Numbered from the stretch's first letter, positions 25,018-34,379 are shown. The stretch is DNA of 64,000 nt from Celeribacter arenosi (GCF_039539485.1 NZ_BAABDF010000003.1:434001-498000); one strand, 5' to 3'. The notes: generated by a model from the sequence alone, not told the origin. Made by a program: numbers and translations.

Positions 25018-25683
25018 GTGGCACGAATCACTCCAGAGACTTTGATACGGCTGGTCCGTGTTGTCGGGTCGGTGGGCGCATTCGGCCTGTTTTCGGCCTG
25101 TCAGGCGTTTCCCCAACTCGTGCCCGAAACGCCGGTTGCCTCGGCGAGCGCCAATGCCCCGCGCGCGCCCCGTCAGGCGCAGCTTTATGGCGGGGCGTTC
25201 AAGGTTGCAGGGCCCAAGGGTTATTGCATCGACACCGCCGCCTTGCAGGACAGTTTCGTGTTGCTGGCCGAGTGTAACGCGCTCGAAGGGCGCAGGGTCG
25301 AGCCCGGTCAGACGGTGCCTGCGATCCTGACTTTGTCCGCCTCTGAGCCGCTAGACGATGTCGCGGTGTTTGATCCCAGCGCCGCGGCGGCGTTTTTTGC
25401 CACGCAGAACGGGCGCACGGCCCTGTCGCGGGTGGGCAATGGCGACACGGTGACGGTTCTGGAGACGCAGAAAAAGGGTGCGACGGTGTTTGTGCATGCC
25501 TCTGACAGCGCGCCTGCCAACGTGCCGGGATTGGCGGGCGAATATTGGCGCGCGGTCTTTGTGCAGGACGGGCGGTTGGTGACATTGACGGCGACGGGGC
25601 TGCGCGCAGCACCAGTCGAGGGGGCGGTTCTGGCGCGGCTGTTGGCCGAGTTTTCCACCGCGATCCGCGCCTCTAACCGTTAA
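25018..25683 (+). CDS. Hypothetical exported protein, probable lipoprotein
   Basis: A 221-residue protein. The GTG at 25018 is preferred to the ATG at 25003 because AAGGAG lies exactly six bases before it. An N-terminal hydrophobic segment ends in FGLFSAC, a plausible lipobox. The mature part has an isolated Cys pair (GYCIDTAAL and LAECNAL) and an SPOR-free alpha/beta region ending in helices. I recognise no domain. Similar GYCID-containing proteins occur in roseobacters without assigned function. The following DUF6478-like gene is 124 bases on. Confidence 0.6.
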   Translation: MARITPETLIRLVRVVGSVGAFGLFSACQAFPQLVPETPVASASANAPRAPRQAQLYGGAFKVAGPKGYCIDTAALQDSFVLLAECNALEGRRVEPGQTVPAILTLSASEPLDDVAVFDPSAAAAFFATQNGRTALSRVGNGDTVTVLETQKKGATVFVHASDSAPANVPGLAGEYWRAVFVQDGRLVTLTATGLRAAPVEGAVLARLLAEFSTAIRASNR

Positions 25684-25807
25684 GCGCGCGGGGGGCGTTG
25701 TCACAGGGCGGACTCCGGGCGCGTTCTGGGGTGTTGTGAGGCGCTCGATAGGTCGCTATCGTCCGACAACCAAAACGGGTCGGCCGGACCGGCAAAGGGC
25801 GAGAACC

Positions 25808-26590
25808 GTGGCAGCGAAAAACGGGCGATTTAACAGATTCTTTGCGGGTGTCGCACATAAGCTCATGCTGCGGCGCTGGGCGGATCGGGTGCGCCGTGCC
25901 GAGGGGATTTCATTAACCGAATTGCGCGAACAGCGGCTTCAGGCACGCGCGCAGCGCTGGCAGATCGACCGGTTTTTGCATGTCGCGGACGGGCGGTTGG
26001 CATTGCCTGCGCTCGGCTCGAACGCGATGCAATTGCCGATGTTCACCGAGTGGTCCCATCGCCCTGATCTGTGGCGCGGTCGGTTGGCCAATGCCGGTTT
26101 GGTGGCGGTGCCTTCAAAGACCAGTCTGGGGCCCGACACGACGGTGTTTCATGATGCCAATCTGGCCGATATGAGCCTGCGCCAGAACCGCAATAACAGC
26201 GAAGATGATCTCGCGCCGTTCGGGGTGTTGATCGATGTCTACCGCTTTGACGGGAGTTTCCTGTCGTTGTCGATCGATCTGCCCGAGGATGCGGTCGAGG
26301 GGGTGAGCAAGCGCCATGTGATCCGGCTCGACTGTGTGCTCGAGGCCGAGCGCTATTGCGACGTCTCGGCGCGTCTCAACATTCAACATGGGCCCAACCG
26401 CGAGCAGATTGTGCGCAACCTGCCGGCCTGTCGCGGTGAGGTGTCGGCGGAGTTTGATCTGGCCTATGCCAATCTCGATGAATTGCGGGTCGAGAAGATG
26501 TGGATCGATCTGATTTTCTCGACCGTGCAGATGAACCGGATCGGGGTGCGTGATCTGTTTGTGTCGCGTCGCCCGCGGGCGGAAATTTAG
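25808..26590 (+). CDS. DUF6478-like conserved hypothetical protein
   Basis: A 260-residue soluble protein, basic at the N-terminus (MAAKNGRFNRFF from a GTG at 25808; the open frame begins at 25736). Blocks WSHRPDLWRGRL, VFHDANLADMSLRQ and FSTVQMNRIGVRDLFVSRRPRAE look conserved and match what I remember as DUF6478 of Rhodobacterales. Function unknown. The stop is 11 bases before the next gene, which has a strong AGGAGGA site, so the two are probably an operon. Confidence 0.6.
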   Translation: MAAKNGRFNRFFAGVAHKLMLRRWADRVRRAEGISLTELREQRLQARAQRWQIDRFLHVADGRLALPALGSNAMQLPMFTEWSHRPDLWRGRLANAGLVAVPSKTSLGPDTTVFHDANLADMSLRQNRNNSEDDLAPFGVLIDVYRFDGSFLSLSIDLPEDAVEGVSKRHVIRLDCVLEAERYCDVSARLNIQHGPNREQIVRNLPACRGEVSAEFDLAYANLDELRVEKMWIDLIFSTVQMNRIGVRDLFVSRRPRAEI

Positions 26591-26601
26591 GAGGACCGGC
26601 G

Positions 26602-26979
26602 ATGGCAGAGCCACAACTCGTCAAAACGCGTGTTCAGGCGGGCATCTGGGAGGGGGAACTCACCGGACCCGACGCGGCGCCGGTGATCGAGGTGACCCAT
26701 CTGGGCGACCCTGTCGAGGGGGTTGAGGTGTCTGCTGTCGCGGGGCGCGCGCAGGTGTGGCTGGTGCGGTTTCCTTTGCCTGCGGGGCGGTTGACGGACG
26801 GGTTGCAGTGTTTTGTGCTGAGCGACGCGGGCACGGGCGTGACACTCGGGACGGTCACGGTTCAGGTCGATCTGCCCGATGAGGCGAATTTGCGCGCCGA
26901 GGTGGAATTGCTGCGCGCGGAGTTGGAATTGCTCAAGGCGGCGTTCCGGCGGCACTGTGTTGATACGGGTGCTGTGTGA
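26602..26979 (+). CDS. Small conserved hypothetical with C-terminal coiled coil
   Basis: A 125-residue protein. The first 90 residues are beta-rich (IEVTHLGDPVEGVEVSAV, then WLVRFPLPAGRL). The last 30 form a leucine-spaced helix (LRAEVELLRAELELLKAAF), a short coiled coil that could make it oligomeric. AGGAGGA precedes the ATG. It follows the DUF6478-like gene at 11 bases. No known domain is recognised. Confidence 0.6.
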   Translation: MAEPQLVKTRVQAGIWEGELTGPDAAPVIEVTHLGDPVEGVEVSAVAGRAQVWLVRFPLPAGRLTDGLQCFVLSDAGTGVTLGTVTVQVDLPDEANLRAEVELLRAELELLKAAFRRHCVDTGAV

Positions 26980-27047
26980 TCTGACGCCGCGTAGTGCGTG
27001 ACAGGGGCGGCCTGCGCGCGCAATTTGGCGCCCAAAGGGAGGCCTTC

Positions 27048-29054
27048 ATGACAGATTACCCGCATTTACTTGCCCCGCTCGATCTCGGATTTACCACGTT
27101 GAAGAACCGTGTGCTGATGGGGTCGATGCATACCGGTCTCGAAGAGCGCGGCGATTGGGGCGCGGTGGCGGAGTTCTACGGGCTGCGCGCGCGCGGTGGT
27201 GTGGGTCTGATCGTGACGGGTGGCATTGCGCCGAGCGATGAGGGCGGCGTCTATCCCGGTGCGGCGGGTCTTTATAGTGAGGCCGATATTGCCAACCACC
27301 GGATTGTGACCGATCGCGTGCACGCAGAGGGCGGCAAGATCGCGATGCAGATTTTGAATGCGGGGCGCTATGCCTATGGGCCCAAATGCGTCGCCCCTTC
27401 GGCGATCAAATCGCCGATTTCGCCGTTCAAGCCGGTGGAGTTGGATGAGGCGGGGATTGAAAAGCAGATTGCCGATTATGCGACCGCTGCGCTGCGTGCC
27501 AAAGAGGCGGGTTATGACGGGGTCGAGGTGATGGGCAGCGAGGGCTATCTGATCAACCAGTTCCTCGTGCGTCACACCAACAAACGCGAAGACCGGTGGG
27601 GTGGGTCCTACGAGAACCGGATGCGCTTTGCCATCGAGGTGGTGAAACGCGTGCGCGCGGCGGTGGGGCCGGAGTTCATCGTGATCTACCGCATTTCAAT
27701 GATTGATCTGGTGCCCGATGGGTCCACCTTTGAGGAGGTGGTGCAGCTCGCGCGCGAGGTCGAGGCGGCGGGTGCGACGATTTTGAACACTGGGATCGGG
27801 TGGCATGAGGCGCGTGTGCCCACGATTGCCACCTCTGTGCCGCGGCGGGCGTTTTCATGGGTGACCAAGAAGATGATGGGTCAGGTGTCGATCCCTGTGA
27901 TCACCTCGAACCGGATCAACATGCCCGATGTGGCGGAGGCTGTTCTGGCCGAAGGCTGCGCGGATATGGTGTCGATGGCGCGCCCGTTTCTGGCCGATCC
28001 CGATTTCGTGGCCAAGGCGGCGGCGGGACGGGCGGGCGAGATTGCGCCCTGTATCGCGTGCAATCAGGCCTGTCTGGACCACACGTTTTCGGGCAAATTG
28101 ACCTCCTGTCTGGTCAATCCGCGCGCCTGCCACGAGACCGAGTTGGACTATGCGCCGGCAGCGGAACCCAAGCGGGTCGCGGTGGTCGGGGCGGGTCCTG
28201 CGGGGATGATGACGGCGATTGTTGCCGCCCAGCGGGGTCATAATGTGACACTTTTCGAGCGCTCAGAGCGGCTCGGAGGTCAATTGAACATGGCCCGCGT
28301 CATTCCGGGTAAGGAAGAGTTCCACGGGCTGGTGGCGTGGTTCGAGACCATGGTTGCGCGTTCCGGCGTGGATGTGCGGTTGGGCGAGAGCGCGACGGCC
28401 GAAGGGTTGGCAGGGTATGACGAGGTGGTGATTGCCACCGGTGTTGTGCCGCGCGATGTCGAGATTGCGGGGTCCGAGCGTCACGGGAATGTTGTCTCTT
28501 ATATAGACGTGCTCGCCGGTGGGGCGAATGTGGGCAAAACCGTGGCGATCATCGGGGCGGGCGGCATCGGATTTGATGTCGCAGAATACCTGACCACGGG
28601 GGAGAGCCCGACGCTCGACCTTGCGGAGTGGAAAGAGGAGTGGGGGATCACCGATCCGGCGGTGGACCGTGGTGGCCTCGCGCCGGAAGGTCCCAAACCC
28701 GAAGCGCCCGAACGCGCGGTGACCCTGTTGCAGCGTAAGGCCGAGAAGCCCGGAAAGCGGCTCGGCAAGACCACGGGGTGGATCCATCGTGCGACGCTAC
28801 AGATGAAGGGTGTGCGCATGATGGGCGGGGTTTCCTACGATGAAATCACGCCGGAGGGGTTGGTTGTCGGCAAAAACGGCGCGTCCGAGATGATCGAGGC
28901 GGAGACGATCGTGCTCTGCGCCGGTCAGTTGCCTGCGCGCGATCTGGCCGACCAACTGCCGCGGGCGCATGTCATTGGTGGCGCTGATGTGGCCGGTGAG
29001 TTGGACGCGAAACGGGCGATTGATCAGGGGGCGCGACTGGCCGCAACGCTGTAA
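27048..29054 (+). CDS. fadH: 2,4-dienoyl-CoA reductase-type flavoenzyme (FadH)
   Basis: A 668-residue multidomain NADH:flavin oxidoreductase. Residues 1-330 are an Old Yellow Enzyme barrel (NRVLMGSMHTGLEE, then EVMGSEGYLINQFL). A Cys cluster for 4Fe-4S is in CIACNQACLD with further Cys in TSCLVNPRAC. The C-terminal half binds FAD and NAD (VAVVGAGPAGMMTA; VAIIGAGGIGFDVAE). This architecture is that of FadH, which reduces 2,4-dienoyl-CoA during oxidation of unsaturated fatty acids; related trimethylamine dehydrogenases share the fold. The ATG at 27048 has AAAGGGAGG upstream. Confidence 0.88.
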   Translation: MTDYPHLLAPLDLGFTTLKNRVLMGSMHTGLEERGDWGAVAEFYGLRARGGVGLIVTGGIAPSDEGGVYPGAAGLYSEADIANHRIVTDRVHAEGGKIAMQILNAGRYAYGPKCVAPSAIKSPISPFKPVELDEAGIEKQIADYATAALRAKEAGYDGVEVMGSEGYLINQFLVRHTNKREDRWGGSYENRMRFAIEVVKRVRAAVGPEFIVIYRISMIDLVPDGSTFEEVVQLAREVEAAGATILNTGIGWHEARVPTIATSVPRRAFSWVTKKMMGQVSIPVITSNRINMPDVAEAVLAEGCADMVSMARPFLADPDFVAKAAAGRAGEIAPCIACNQACLDHTFSGKLTSCLVNPRACHETELDYAPAAEPKRVAVVGAGPAGMMTAIVAAQRGHNVTLFERSERLGGQLNMARVIPGKEEFHGLVAWFETMVARSGVDVRLGESATAEGLAGYDEVVIATGVVPRDVEIAGSERHGNVVSYIDVLAGGANVGKTVAIIGAGGIGFDVAEYLTTGESPTLDLAEWKEEWGITDPAVDRGGLAPEGPKPEAPERAVTLLQRKAEKPGKRLGKTTGWIHRATLQMKGVRMMGGVSYDEITPEGLVVGKNGASEMIEAETIVLCAGQLPARDLADQLPRAHVIGGADVAGELDAKRAIDQGARLAATL

Positions 29055-29190
29055 AATCGCGCTTTGTTAACGTTTCTCGACGCAAAACGATCTCTAGTTC
29101 TCCTTCGTATTGTCGCCGCTCCTCCGCATTCTTGCCTGATTGTTTTGGCACCTTTGAGCTCTTAGGGGCCAAGACGACGGAATTTTGCTG

Positions 29191-30096
29191 ATGGATAGAC
29201 TGACTGAAATGGAGGCCTTCGCCACGGTTGTGGATCAAGGCGGTTTCACTGATGCAGCCAAGAAAATGGGGATTTCAAAATCCGCAGTTTCAAAACACGT
29301 TTCCTCATTGGAAGCGCGACTGGGTGCACGGTTGCTGAACCGTACCACACGGCGGGTGTCGCCCACGGAGATCGGTCTGGCCTATTATGACCGCGCGCGC
29401 CGCGTTCTCAACGATGCGGGCGAGGCGGATGCTCTCGTCACGTCGATGCAATCGGCGCCCTCGGGTCTGTTGCGGATTTCGGTGGCCACGGATTTCGGTG
29501 TGAACCACCTGTCGCCGGTATTGGGCGAGTTTCTGGGCGAATTCCCCGACATCACGGTCAATATGGTGCTCAACAACCGCTATGTTGAGTTGATTTCGGA
29601 AGGCTTTGATATGGCCGTGCGGATCGGTGAGCTGGAAGACAGCACGCTGCGCGCCCGTAAACTGACCGAGACCACCAAGAAAATGGTCGCCTCCCCGTCC
29701 TATTTCCAGAAGTTCGGCCGCCCGATGAAGATCGACGATCTCAACGAGCACAAGCTTTTGCATTACTCCAATCAGGCCAACAACGCGGTTTGGAAACTGA
29801 CCGCGCCGTCGGGTGAAAAGCGTCAGGTGCGCACCGCCGGTTGGTTGACGGTCAATGACGGGCAGTCGTTGTTGAACGCGGCGATTTCGGGTCTCGGCAT
29901 CGCCTATCTGCCATCCTTCCTCTATGCGGATGCGATGGAGCAGGGGTTGATCGAGGAGGCCATTCCCGGTCTGCCCGAAGAAACCCAAGGTGTTTATGCG
30001 GTTTACCCGCCGGGTCGCTTTACCCAGCCCAAGGTGCGTGCGTTCATCGATTTCCTCGTGAACTCCTTTGCCGATAAAGGCCCTGAAAAGTGGTAA
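29191..30096 (+). CDS. LysR-type transcriptional regulator
   Basis: A 301-residue regulator. Winged helix at residues 1-60 (MEAFATVVDQGGFTDAAKKMGISKSAVSKHVSSLE abbreviated to its flanks), followed by the LysR effector domain (LLRISVATDFGVNHLSPVLGEFLGEFPDI). It belongs to the large CrgA/DmlR-like subgroup. The ATG at 29191 is preferred to in-frame upstream TTG. It lies 136 bases after fadH on the same strand and may control it, though most LysR genes are divergent from their targets. Confidence 0.9.
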   Translation: MDRLTEMEAFATVVDQGGFTDAAKKMGISKSAVSKHVSSLEARLGARLLNRTTRRVSPTEIGLAYYDRARRVLNDAGEADALVTSMQSAPSGLLRISVATDFGVNHLSPVLGEFLGEFPDITVNMVLNNRYVELISEGFDMAVRIGELEDSTLRARKLTETTKKMVASPSYFQKFGRPMKIDDLNEHKLLHYSNQANNAVWKLTAPSGEKRQVRTAGWLTVNDGQSLLNAAISGLGIAYLPSFLYADAMEQGLIEEAIPGLPEETQGVYAVYPPGRFTQPKVRAFIDFLVNSFADKGPEKW

Positions 30097-30119
30097 GAAA
30101 CTAGAGCTTTGGCTGCGCC

Positions 30120-31088
30120 TTATTCGGGCGCGGCCAGCACGGCTTCGACGCGCCGGTTCGCTTCGCGCCCCTCGGGGGTTGCATTGGAGGCGCGCGGCGC
30201 GAGATAGCCCACCCCCATTGCATCCAGACGATCCGACGCGACGCCATGGGCGTCGATCAGCCGTGTGCGCACGGCGCGTGCGCGGGCGGTCGAGAGCGCT
30301 TGGTTCGCGTCGAGCGCGCCGACATTATCGGTATGGCCGACCAACACCATCCGCGCCTGTGGTTCGTCGCGCAGGTATTTGGCAAGCTCCGCCAGAGACG
30401 CGAAGGGGCCATCGCCCAGTGTCGAGGACCCCGGCGCGAAGGACAGATCATCCAGAGAGACATGGCCGGTTTGGGAAAGCTCGGCGGGAATGCTGCCTGC
30501 GGGGGCGGTGATGACTTTGGTCGTTGTGGTCTCGGTCGGCGAGGGGGCGACGGTGTCCACGATCAGGCGCGGGGCCCCTTTGGGCGAGACCTCGGTGAGG
30601 TGGATAAAGCCCGCCGTGCGCCCGCGCGAGGTGACGATGGAGGCGGCGCGCCCGTCCTCATGGGTGGCCAGAAGGTATTGGAAGTTGCCCAGATCGACAT
30701 GCATCGCCGGTTCGGGCAGCAGCGCGAGGCGATAGCGGAAATCAAAGCCGCCACAGACCACATCGGCGCAGGCAAGGCGGCTGGTGTATCCGGCGGCGGC
30801 CAGCTGGGCGGCCAGAGGCGCGATCATTTGGTAAGGCGTCAGCGAGGTTCCCGTGAGGCGATAGGCGCGCCGGTTTCGGGTGCCGAGCACGTCGATGGTA
30901 GTGACGCCTTCGTCGCTATAGGTGGTGACGGGGAAGGAAAAGCTGCGCTCCGCTGTGGAGCGTTCCATGGTGAGTTGCGCGGCAGATGGCAGGTCAAAGG
31001 CGGCCAGAGGCGCGGGCGAAACCGACGCCAGAGCGATCGCGCATGCTGCGGTCCCAAGGAGGGCTATGAGGGGGCGCGGTCGGGTCAT
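30120..31088 (-). CDS. OmpA family protein
   Basis: A 322-residue envelope protein. A signal peptide covers about the first 29 residues. Residues about 30-190 are an uncharacterised beta-rich region with two Cys (ACADVVCGG). The C-terminal OmpA domain starts near SLDDLSFAPGSSTL and contains the murein-contact motif LVGHTDNVGALDANQALSTARA and ANRRVEAVL. It probably anchors to peptidoglycan in the periplasm or outer membrane. It is the last gene of a three-gene minus-strand unit, with a four-base overlap with the GNAT gene. Confidence 0.9.
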   Translation of the reverse strand: MTRPRPLIALLGTAACAIALASVSPAPLAAFDLPSAAQLTMERSTAERSFSFPVTTYSDEGVTTIDVLGTRNRRAYRLTGTSLTPYQMIAPLAAQLAAAGYTSRLACADVVCGGFDFRYRLALLPEPAMHVDLGNFQYLLATHEDGRAASIVTSRGRTAGFIHLTEVSPKGAPRLIVDTVAPSPTETTTTKVITAPAGSIPAELSQTGHVSLDDLSFAPGSSTLGDGPFASLAELAKYLRDEPQARMVLVGHTDNVGALDANQALSTARARAVRTRLIDAHGVASDRLDAMGVGYLAPRASNATPEGREANRRVEAVLAAPE

Positions 31089-31813
31089 TTCACCCTATAG
31101 TGGTAGTGGGCGCAGGGCGTCATTCCAAGCGAAGAATAGAGTGCGTTGGCGGGGTCATTGGCGTCTGTGACCTGAACGCAGAGGGATTTTGCGCCCCTTT
31201 CGCGCGCCCAGTCGGCAGCGCAGTTCATCATCGCGCGCGCCACGCCGCGCCCACGCAGGGCGGGATCGGTGACTAGCGCGTGGACCGAGGCGATGCCATC
31301 GGCGAGCGCCACATAGGCGGTGCCTGCGGGGGCCTGTCCGATGCGGGCCAGAAGCGTGGTTTTGGGGGTCTGCGCGCGGGTCATGATGGCGATGCGATCG
31401 GGGCCGATGCCGTCGTGGCGCCAGATCTCGCGCTGCACCGCGAGGGGCGGCCAGACGGGGTAGGTGCGGTCGGGGTCTGTGGGGGAGAAGGCGTCGATGG
31501 GGGCGATGCGCAGGGTGACGGGGTCGAGGATGCGGTAGCCGCGCGCGGCGAGGTCTGAGTCGAGGGCGGCGTCTGTCGGGGATCCGTCGCGGATCATGAA
31601 GATCGGGGGGCGTGCGTCGGCGGCAAAGCGGGCCTCGATTTTGGTCAGGTCGGAGGGGGAATGGGGTGCGGTGGCGGTGGCCGCGCTCACGCGTTTTCCC
31701 CCGCCCGCGCCGGTGCGGTAGGTGAAGGGGCCAAGCGCGGTCGTGGCCGCGGGGGGCCATGCGGCCTCCAGTGCGGTGAAAAGGGCGGCGAATAGGGTGG
31801 CGGGTGCGATCAT
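31085..31813 (-). CDS. GNAT family N-acetyltransferase
   Basis: A 242-residue protein. The C-terminal third is a GNAT fold with the acetyl-CoA loop VTDPALRGRGVARAMM and the helix ending in LYSSLGM, a classical motif B. The N-terminal two thirds are a degenerate GNAT-like half. Substrate is unknown. It overlaps both neighbours by four bases (CinA-like upstream, OmpA-like downstream), so the three are co-translated. Confidence 0.85.
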   Translation of the reverse strand: MIAPATLFAALFTALEAAWPPAATTALGPFTYRTGAGGGKRVSAATATAPHSPSDLTKIEARFAADARPPIFMIRDGSPTDAALDSDLAARGYRILDPVTLRIAPIDAFSPTDPDRTYPVWPPLAVQREIWRHDGIGPDRIAIMTRAQTPKTTLLARIGQAPAGTAYVALADGIASVHALVTDPALRGRGVARAMMNCAADWARERGAKSLCVQVTDANDPANALYSSLGMTPCAHYHYRVK

Positions 31814-32550
31814 TCGGGCGGGAAGAGCGCGGAGAGTTCGACCATGGCGGCGTCGATGCGCGCGCCGTCGCTGCCACGGATCACGATATTGGTGCCATAG
31901 GCGCCGTTGCGTTGGAACGGGTAGGAGCCCACGGAGAGATCGGGGTAGCGGGTCGCCAGATCGCGCAGCGGGTCGGCCACCACGCCTTCGCCGCGATTGA
32001 TGCGGTAGGTTTGCGACATCAGGGGGTCGCCGCCGGTCAGCGTGGGCAGGAGAGAGGCGACCATGGCGGCAAAGATATTGGGGACGCCGGCCATGACATG
32101 CACGTTTTGCAGCGTAAATCCGGGGGCGATGGAGATCGGGTTTTCGATCAGCGTTGCGCCATCGGGGATGCGGGCCATGCGCAGGCGCGAGGGGGTGAAT
32201 TCGGAGCCTTGGGCGGCGTAATGCGCGGCCATCAGGGCGCGGGCGTCGTCGCGCACGTCGATGGGGGTGTCAAAGGCGGCGGCGACGCAATCGGCGGTGA
32301 TATCGTCATGGGTCGGGCCGATGCCGCCGGAGGTGAAGACGTGGTCGTAGGTGCCTGAGAGCGCGCGCAGGGCGGTGATGATGGCGTCGCGGTCGTCGGA
32401 GATGACGCGCACTTCGCGCAGGTCGATGCCGTGGCGGGTCAATTCGCCTGCGAGGTGGTGCATATTGGCGTCGCGCGTGCGCCCCGAGAGGATTTCATCC
32501 CCGATGACGAGCATCGCGGCGCTGGGCATGGCGGCGGTGGGGTTTGACAT
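31810..32550 (-). CDS. Molybdopterin-binding (CinA N-terminal) domain protein
   Basis: A 246-residue protein consisting of the MoCF/CinA N-terminal domain: MLVIGDEILSGRTRDANMHHLA near the start and VFTSGGIGPTHDDITADCVAAAF. It lacks the C-terminal nicotinamide-deamidase domain of full CinA, as is usual for the short alphaproteobacterial form. Function is uncertain; pyrophosphatase activity is known for some CinA homologues. AAGGAGGA precedes the ATG at 32550. The open frame extends to 33276 only as antisense read-through of sfsA. Confidence 0.88.
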   Translation of the reverse strand: MSNPTAAMPSAAMLVIGDEILSGRTRDANMHHLAGELTRHGIDLREVRVISDDRDAIITALRALSGTYDHVFTSGGIGPTHDDITADCVAAAFDTPIDVRDDARALMAAHYAAQGSEFTPSRLRMARIPDGATLIENPISIAPGFTLQNVHVMAGVPNIFAAMVASLLPTLTGGDPLMSQTYRINRGEGVVADPLRDLATRYPDLSVGSYPFQRNGAYGTNIVIRGSDGARIDAAMVELSALFPPE

Positions 32551-32597
32551 GTGTTCCTCCTTGAACGCGCGTTGGGGATCGGTATAGGGCGGGGACC

Positions 32598-33290
32598 ATG
32601 CGCTTTCAAACTGAACTCGTGTCCGGGGTGTTGATCCGGCGATATAAACGGTTTCTGGCCGATGTTTTGTTGCCTGACGGGCGCGAGGTTGTGGTGCATT
32701 GTCCCAACCCCGGGTCGATGTTGGGGATGGCCGAGGCGGGAATGCGGGTCTGGGTCGAACCCAACAGCGATCCGCGCAAGAAGTTGGATTATGGATGGCG
32801 GCTCGTCGAGGTCGGGGGCGCGACGGTGGTGGTAGATACCGGCATCGCCAATCGCGTTGTGGGCGAGGCGCTGCGCGCCGGTTTGATCGAGGGATTGCAG
32901 GGCGAGGTGCGCGCCGAGGTGCCCTATGGCGCCAATTCGCGGGCGGATTTTCTGGTGGAGAGTGCGGCGGGGCGCATTTGGGTCGAGGTGAAGTCGGTGA
33001 CCCTGTCGCGCGCGCCGGGATTGGCGGAGTTTCCCGACACCAAGACCGCGCGCGGGGCGAAACATCTGGGGGAACTGGCGGCGCGGGTGGCGGCGGGGGA
33101 CGGGGCGGTTTTGCTCTATCTCGTCGGGCGCGATGATTGCGACCGGATGACTGTGGCGGGCGATATTGATCCCGCATATGCGGCGGCGGCGGATGCGGCG
33201 CGCGCGGCGGGCGTTGCCTTTCGCGTTTATGGTGTGGAGGTCGGGCCGCAGGGTGTCGAGTTTGTGCCCGCGCCACTCGCCCTGATGTGA
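32598..33290 (+). CDS. sfsA: SfsA family DNA/RNA nuclease-like protein
   Basis: A 230-residue SfsA protein: an N-terminal OB-like domain (RRYKRFLADVLLPDG, then CPNPGSMLGM) and a nuclease-like domain (GANSRADFLVES, WVEVKSVTL, FPDTKTARGAKHL, LYLVGRDDC). SfsA was first linked to maltose gene expression and later to nucleic acid binding or cleavage. It is divergent from the CinA-like gene and is followed after 65 bases by map, an arrangement that is common in Rhodobacterales. Confidence 0.92.
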   Translation: MRFQTELVSGVLIRRYKRFLADVLLPDGREVVVHCPNPGSMLGMAEAGMRVWVEPNSDPRKKLDYGWRLVEVGGATVVVDTGIANRVVGEALRAGLIEGLQGEVRAEVPYGANSRADFLVESAAGRIWVEVKSVTLSRAPGLAEFPDTKTARGAKHLGELAARVAAGDGAVLLYLVGRDDCDRMTVAGDIDPAYAAAADAARAAGVAFRVYGVEVGPQGVEFVPAPLALM

Positions 33291-33355
33291 CGCCTAGGTA
33301 CTAGCCCTTTGCGGGCGAAACGCCTATATCGTGCGCAAAGACGAAGGAGAAAGAC

Positions 33356-34192
33356 GTGGACGAAACCCATCGTGGCCGCATCACCAAGGACGGCATTCGC
33401 ATCCATGAGGACGCGGATTTTGCAGGCATGCAGGCCGCCGGTCAGGTGACCGCGCAAATCCTTGACGAAGTGGCGGCTCTGGTCGAGCCGGGGGTGACGA
33501 CCGAGGCGATCGACGATTTTATCCGCCGTCGGGTGGAGGAACTGGGCACGGTGTCGGCGACGATTGGCTATAAGGGCTATCGCCATGCCTCGTGCATTTC
33601 GGTGAACCACGTCGTCTGTCACGGCATTCCCGACGGCAAGATTCCGGGGCGCAAGGATAACGTTCTGCTCGACGGCGATATCATCAACATCGACGTCACC
33701 GTGATCAAGGACGGGTGGTTCGGCGATAGCAGCCGGATGTATGTCGCGGGCACGCCGAAGAAATTCGCCGCCCGTCTTATTCAGGTGACGCACGATTCCC
33801 TGATGCTCGGGATCGAGGCGGTGAAGCCGGGCAATACCTTTGGCGATATCGGGCACGCGATCCAGTCCTATGCGGAGAGCCAGCGGATGTCTGTGGTGCG
33901 CGATTTCTGCGGTCATGGGCTCGGGCGGGTGTTCCATGCACCGCCCAATGTGCTGCACTACGGGCGCGCGGGTCAGGGTCCGGTTCTCGAAGAGGGGATG
34001 TTTTTCACCATCGAGCCGATGATCAATCTGGGCCGCCCCGAGACCAAGGTGTTGAAGGACGATTGGACCGCGATCACGGCGGATCGCAAACTGTCGGCGC
34101 AGTTCGAGCACTCCATCGGGGTGACCGCGACGGGGGCCGAAATCTTTACGCTATCGCCGACAAATGCGTTTTTTCCGACTTACGGGGAATAA
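33356..34192 (+). CDS. map: Type I methionine aminopeptidase
   Basis: A 278-residue dimetal enzyme that removes the initiator methionine from nascent proteins. Metal-ligand motifs are all present: LLDGDIINIDVTV (two Asp), HGLGRVFH (His), FFTIEPMIN (Glu) and QFEHSIGVT (Glu). No N-terminal zinc finger, as in bacterial type Ia/Ib. Start is GTG at 33356, preceded by AAGGAGAAAG. Probably transcribed with sfsA. Confidence 0.95.
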   Translation: MDETHRGRITKDGIRIHEDADFAGMQAAGQVTAQILDEVAALVEPGVTTEAIDDFIRRRVEELGTVSATIGYKGYRHASCISVNHVVCHGIPDGKIPGRKDNVLLDGDIINIDVTVIKDGWFGDSSRMYVAGTPKKFAARLIQVTHDSLMLGIEAVKPGNTFGDIGHAIQSYAESQRMSVVRDFCGHGLGRVFHAPPNVLHYGRAGQGPVLEEGMFFTIEPMINLGRPETKVLKDDWTAITADRKLSAQFEHSIGVTATGAEIFTLSPTNAFFPTYGE

Positions 34193-34220
34193 ACCGCGCC
34201 AATTCTCCGTCAGCGCTAAA

Positions 34221-34236
34221 ATTCATAAATATGAAT
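34221..34236. promoter_or_regulatory. Inverted repeat ATTC-N8-GAAT (SqrR/BigR-type operator)
   Basis: ATTCATA-AA-TATGAAT, a perfect palindrome. It has the same core (ATTCA-N6-TGAAT) as the repeat at 63749-63770. It lies 144 bases before the dctP-like start, close after the map stop. ATTC-N8-GAAT is, to my recollection, the site of ArsR-type persulfide sensors such as SqrR. Confidence 0.5.
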
Positions 34237-34280
34237 AAAAGCAACGACTTAAATCCGGGATTTTCGGGGGCTGGATGTAT

Positions 34281-34305
34281 CTAGTTGAGAATGACTTGCA
34301 ACTAG
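34281..34305. promoter_or_regulatory. Inverted repeat, possible Fur-like site
   Basis: CTAGTTG and CAACTAG arms (7 bp, perfect) 11 bases apart. Within it is TGAGAAT-G-ACTTGCA, one perfect half (TGAnAAT) and one weak half of a Fur 7-1-7 box. It is 75 bases before the dctP-like gene. The Fur reading is tentative. Confidence 0.3.
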
Positions 34306-34379
34306 GGTAAATCCGCCCCATGTCTATCCCGTCTGCGGCTTTGTCCGCACCCCAAGCCAGTCACGAAGGAGGCTTGCCC

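Noticed and set aside
23961..25277. 438-codon plus-strand frame opposite the CPBP protease gene
   Set aside because: Antisense shadow; extremely polar low-complexity product.
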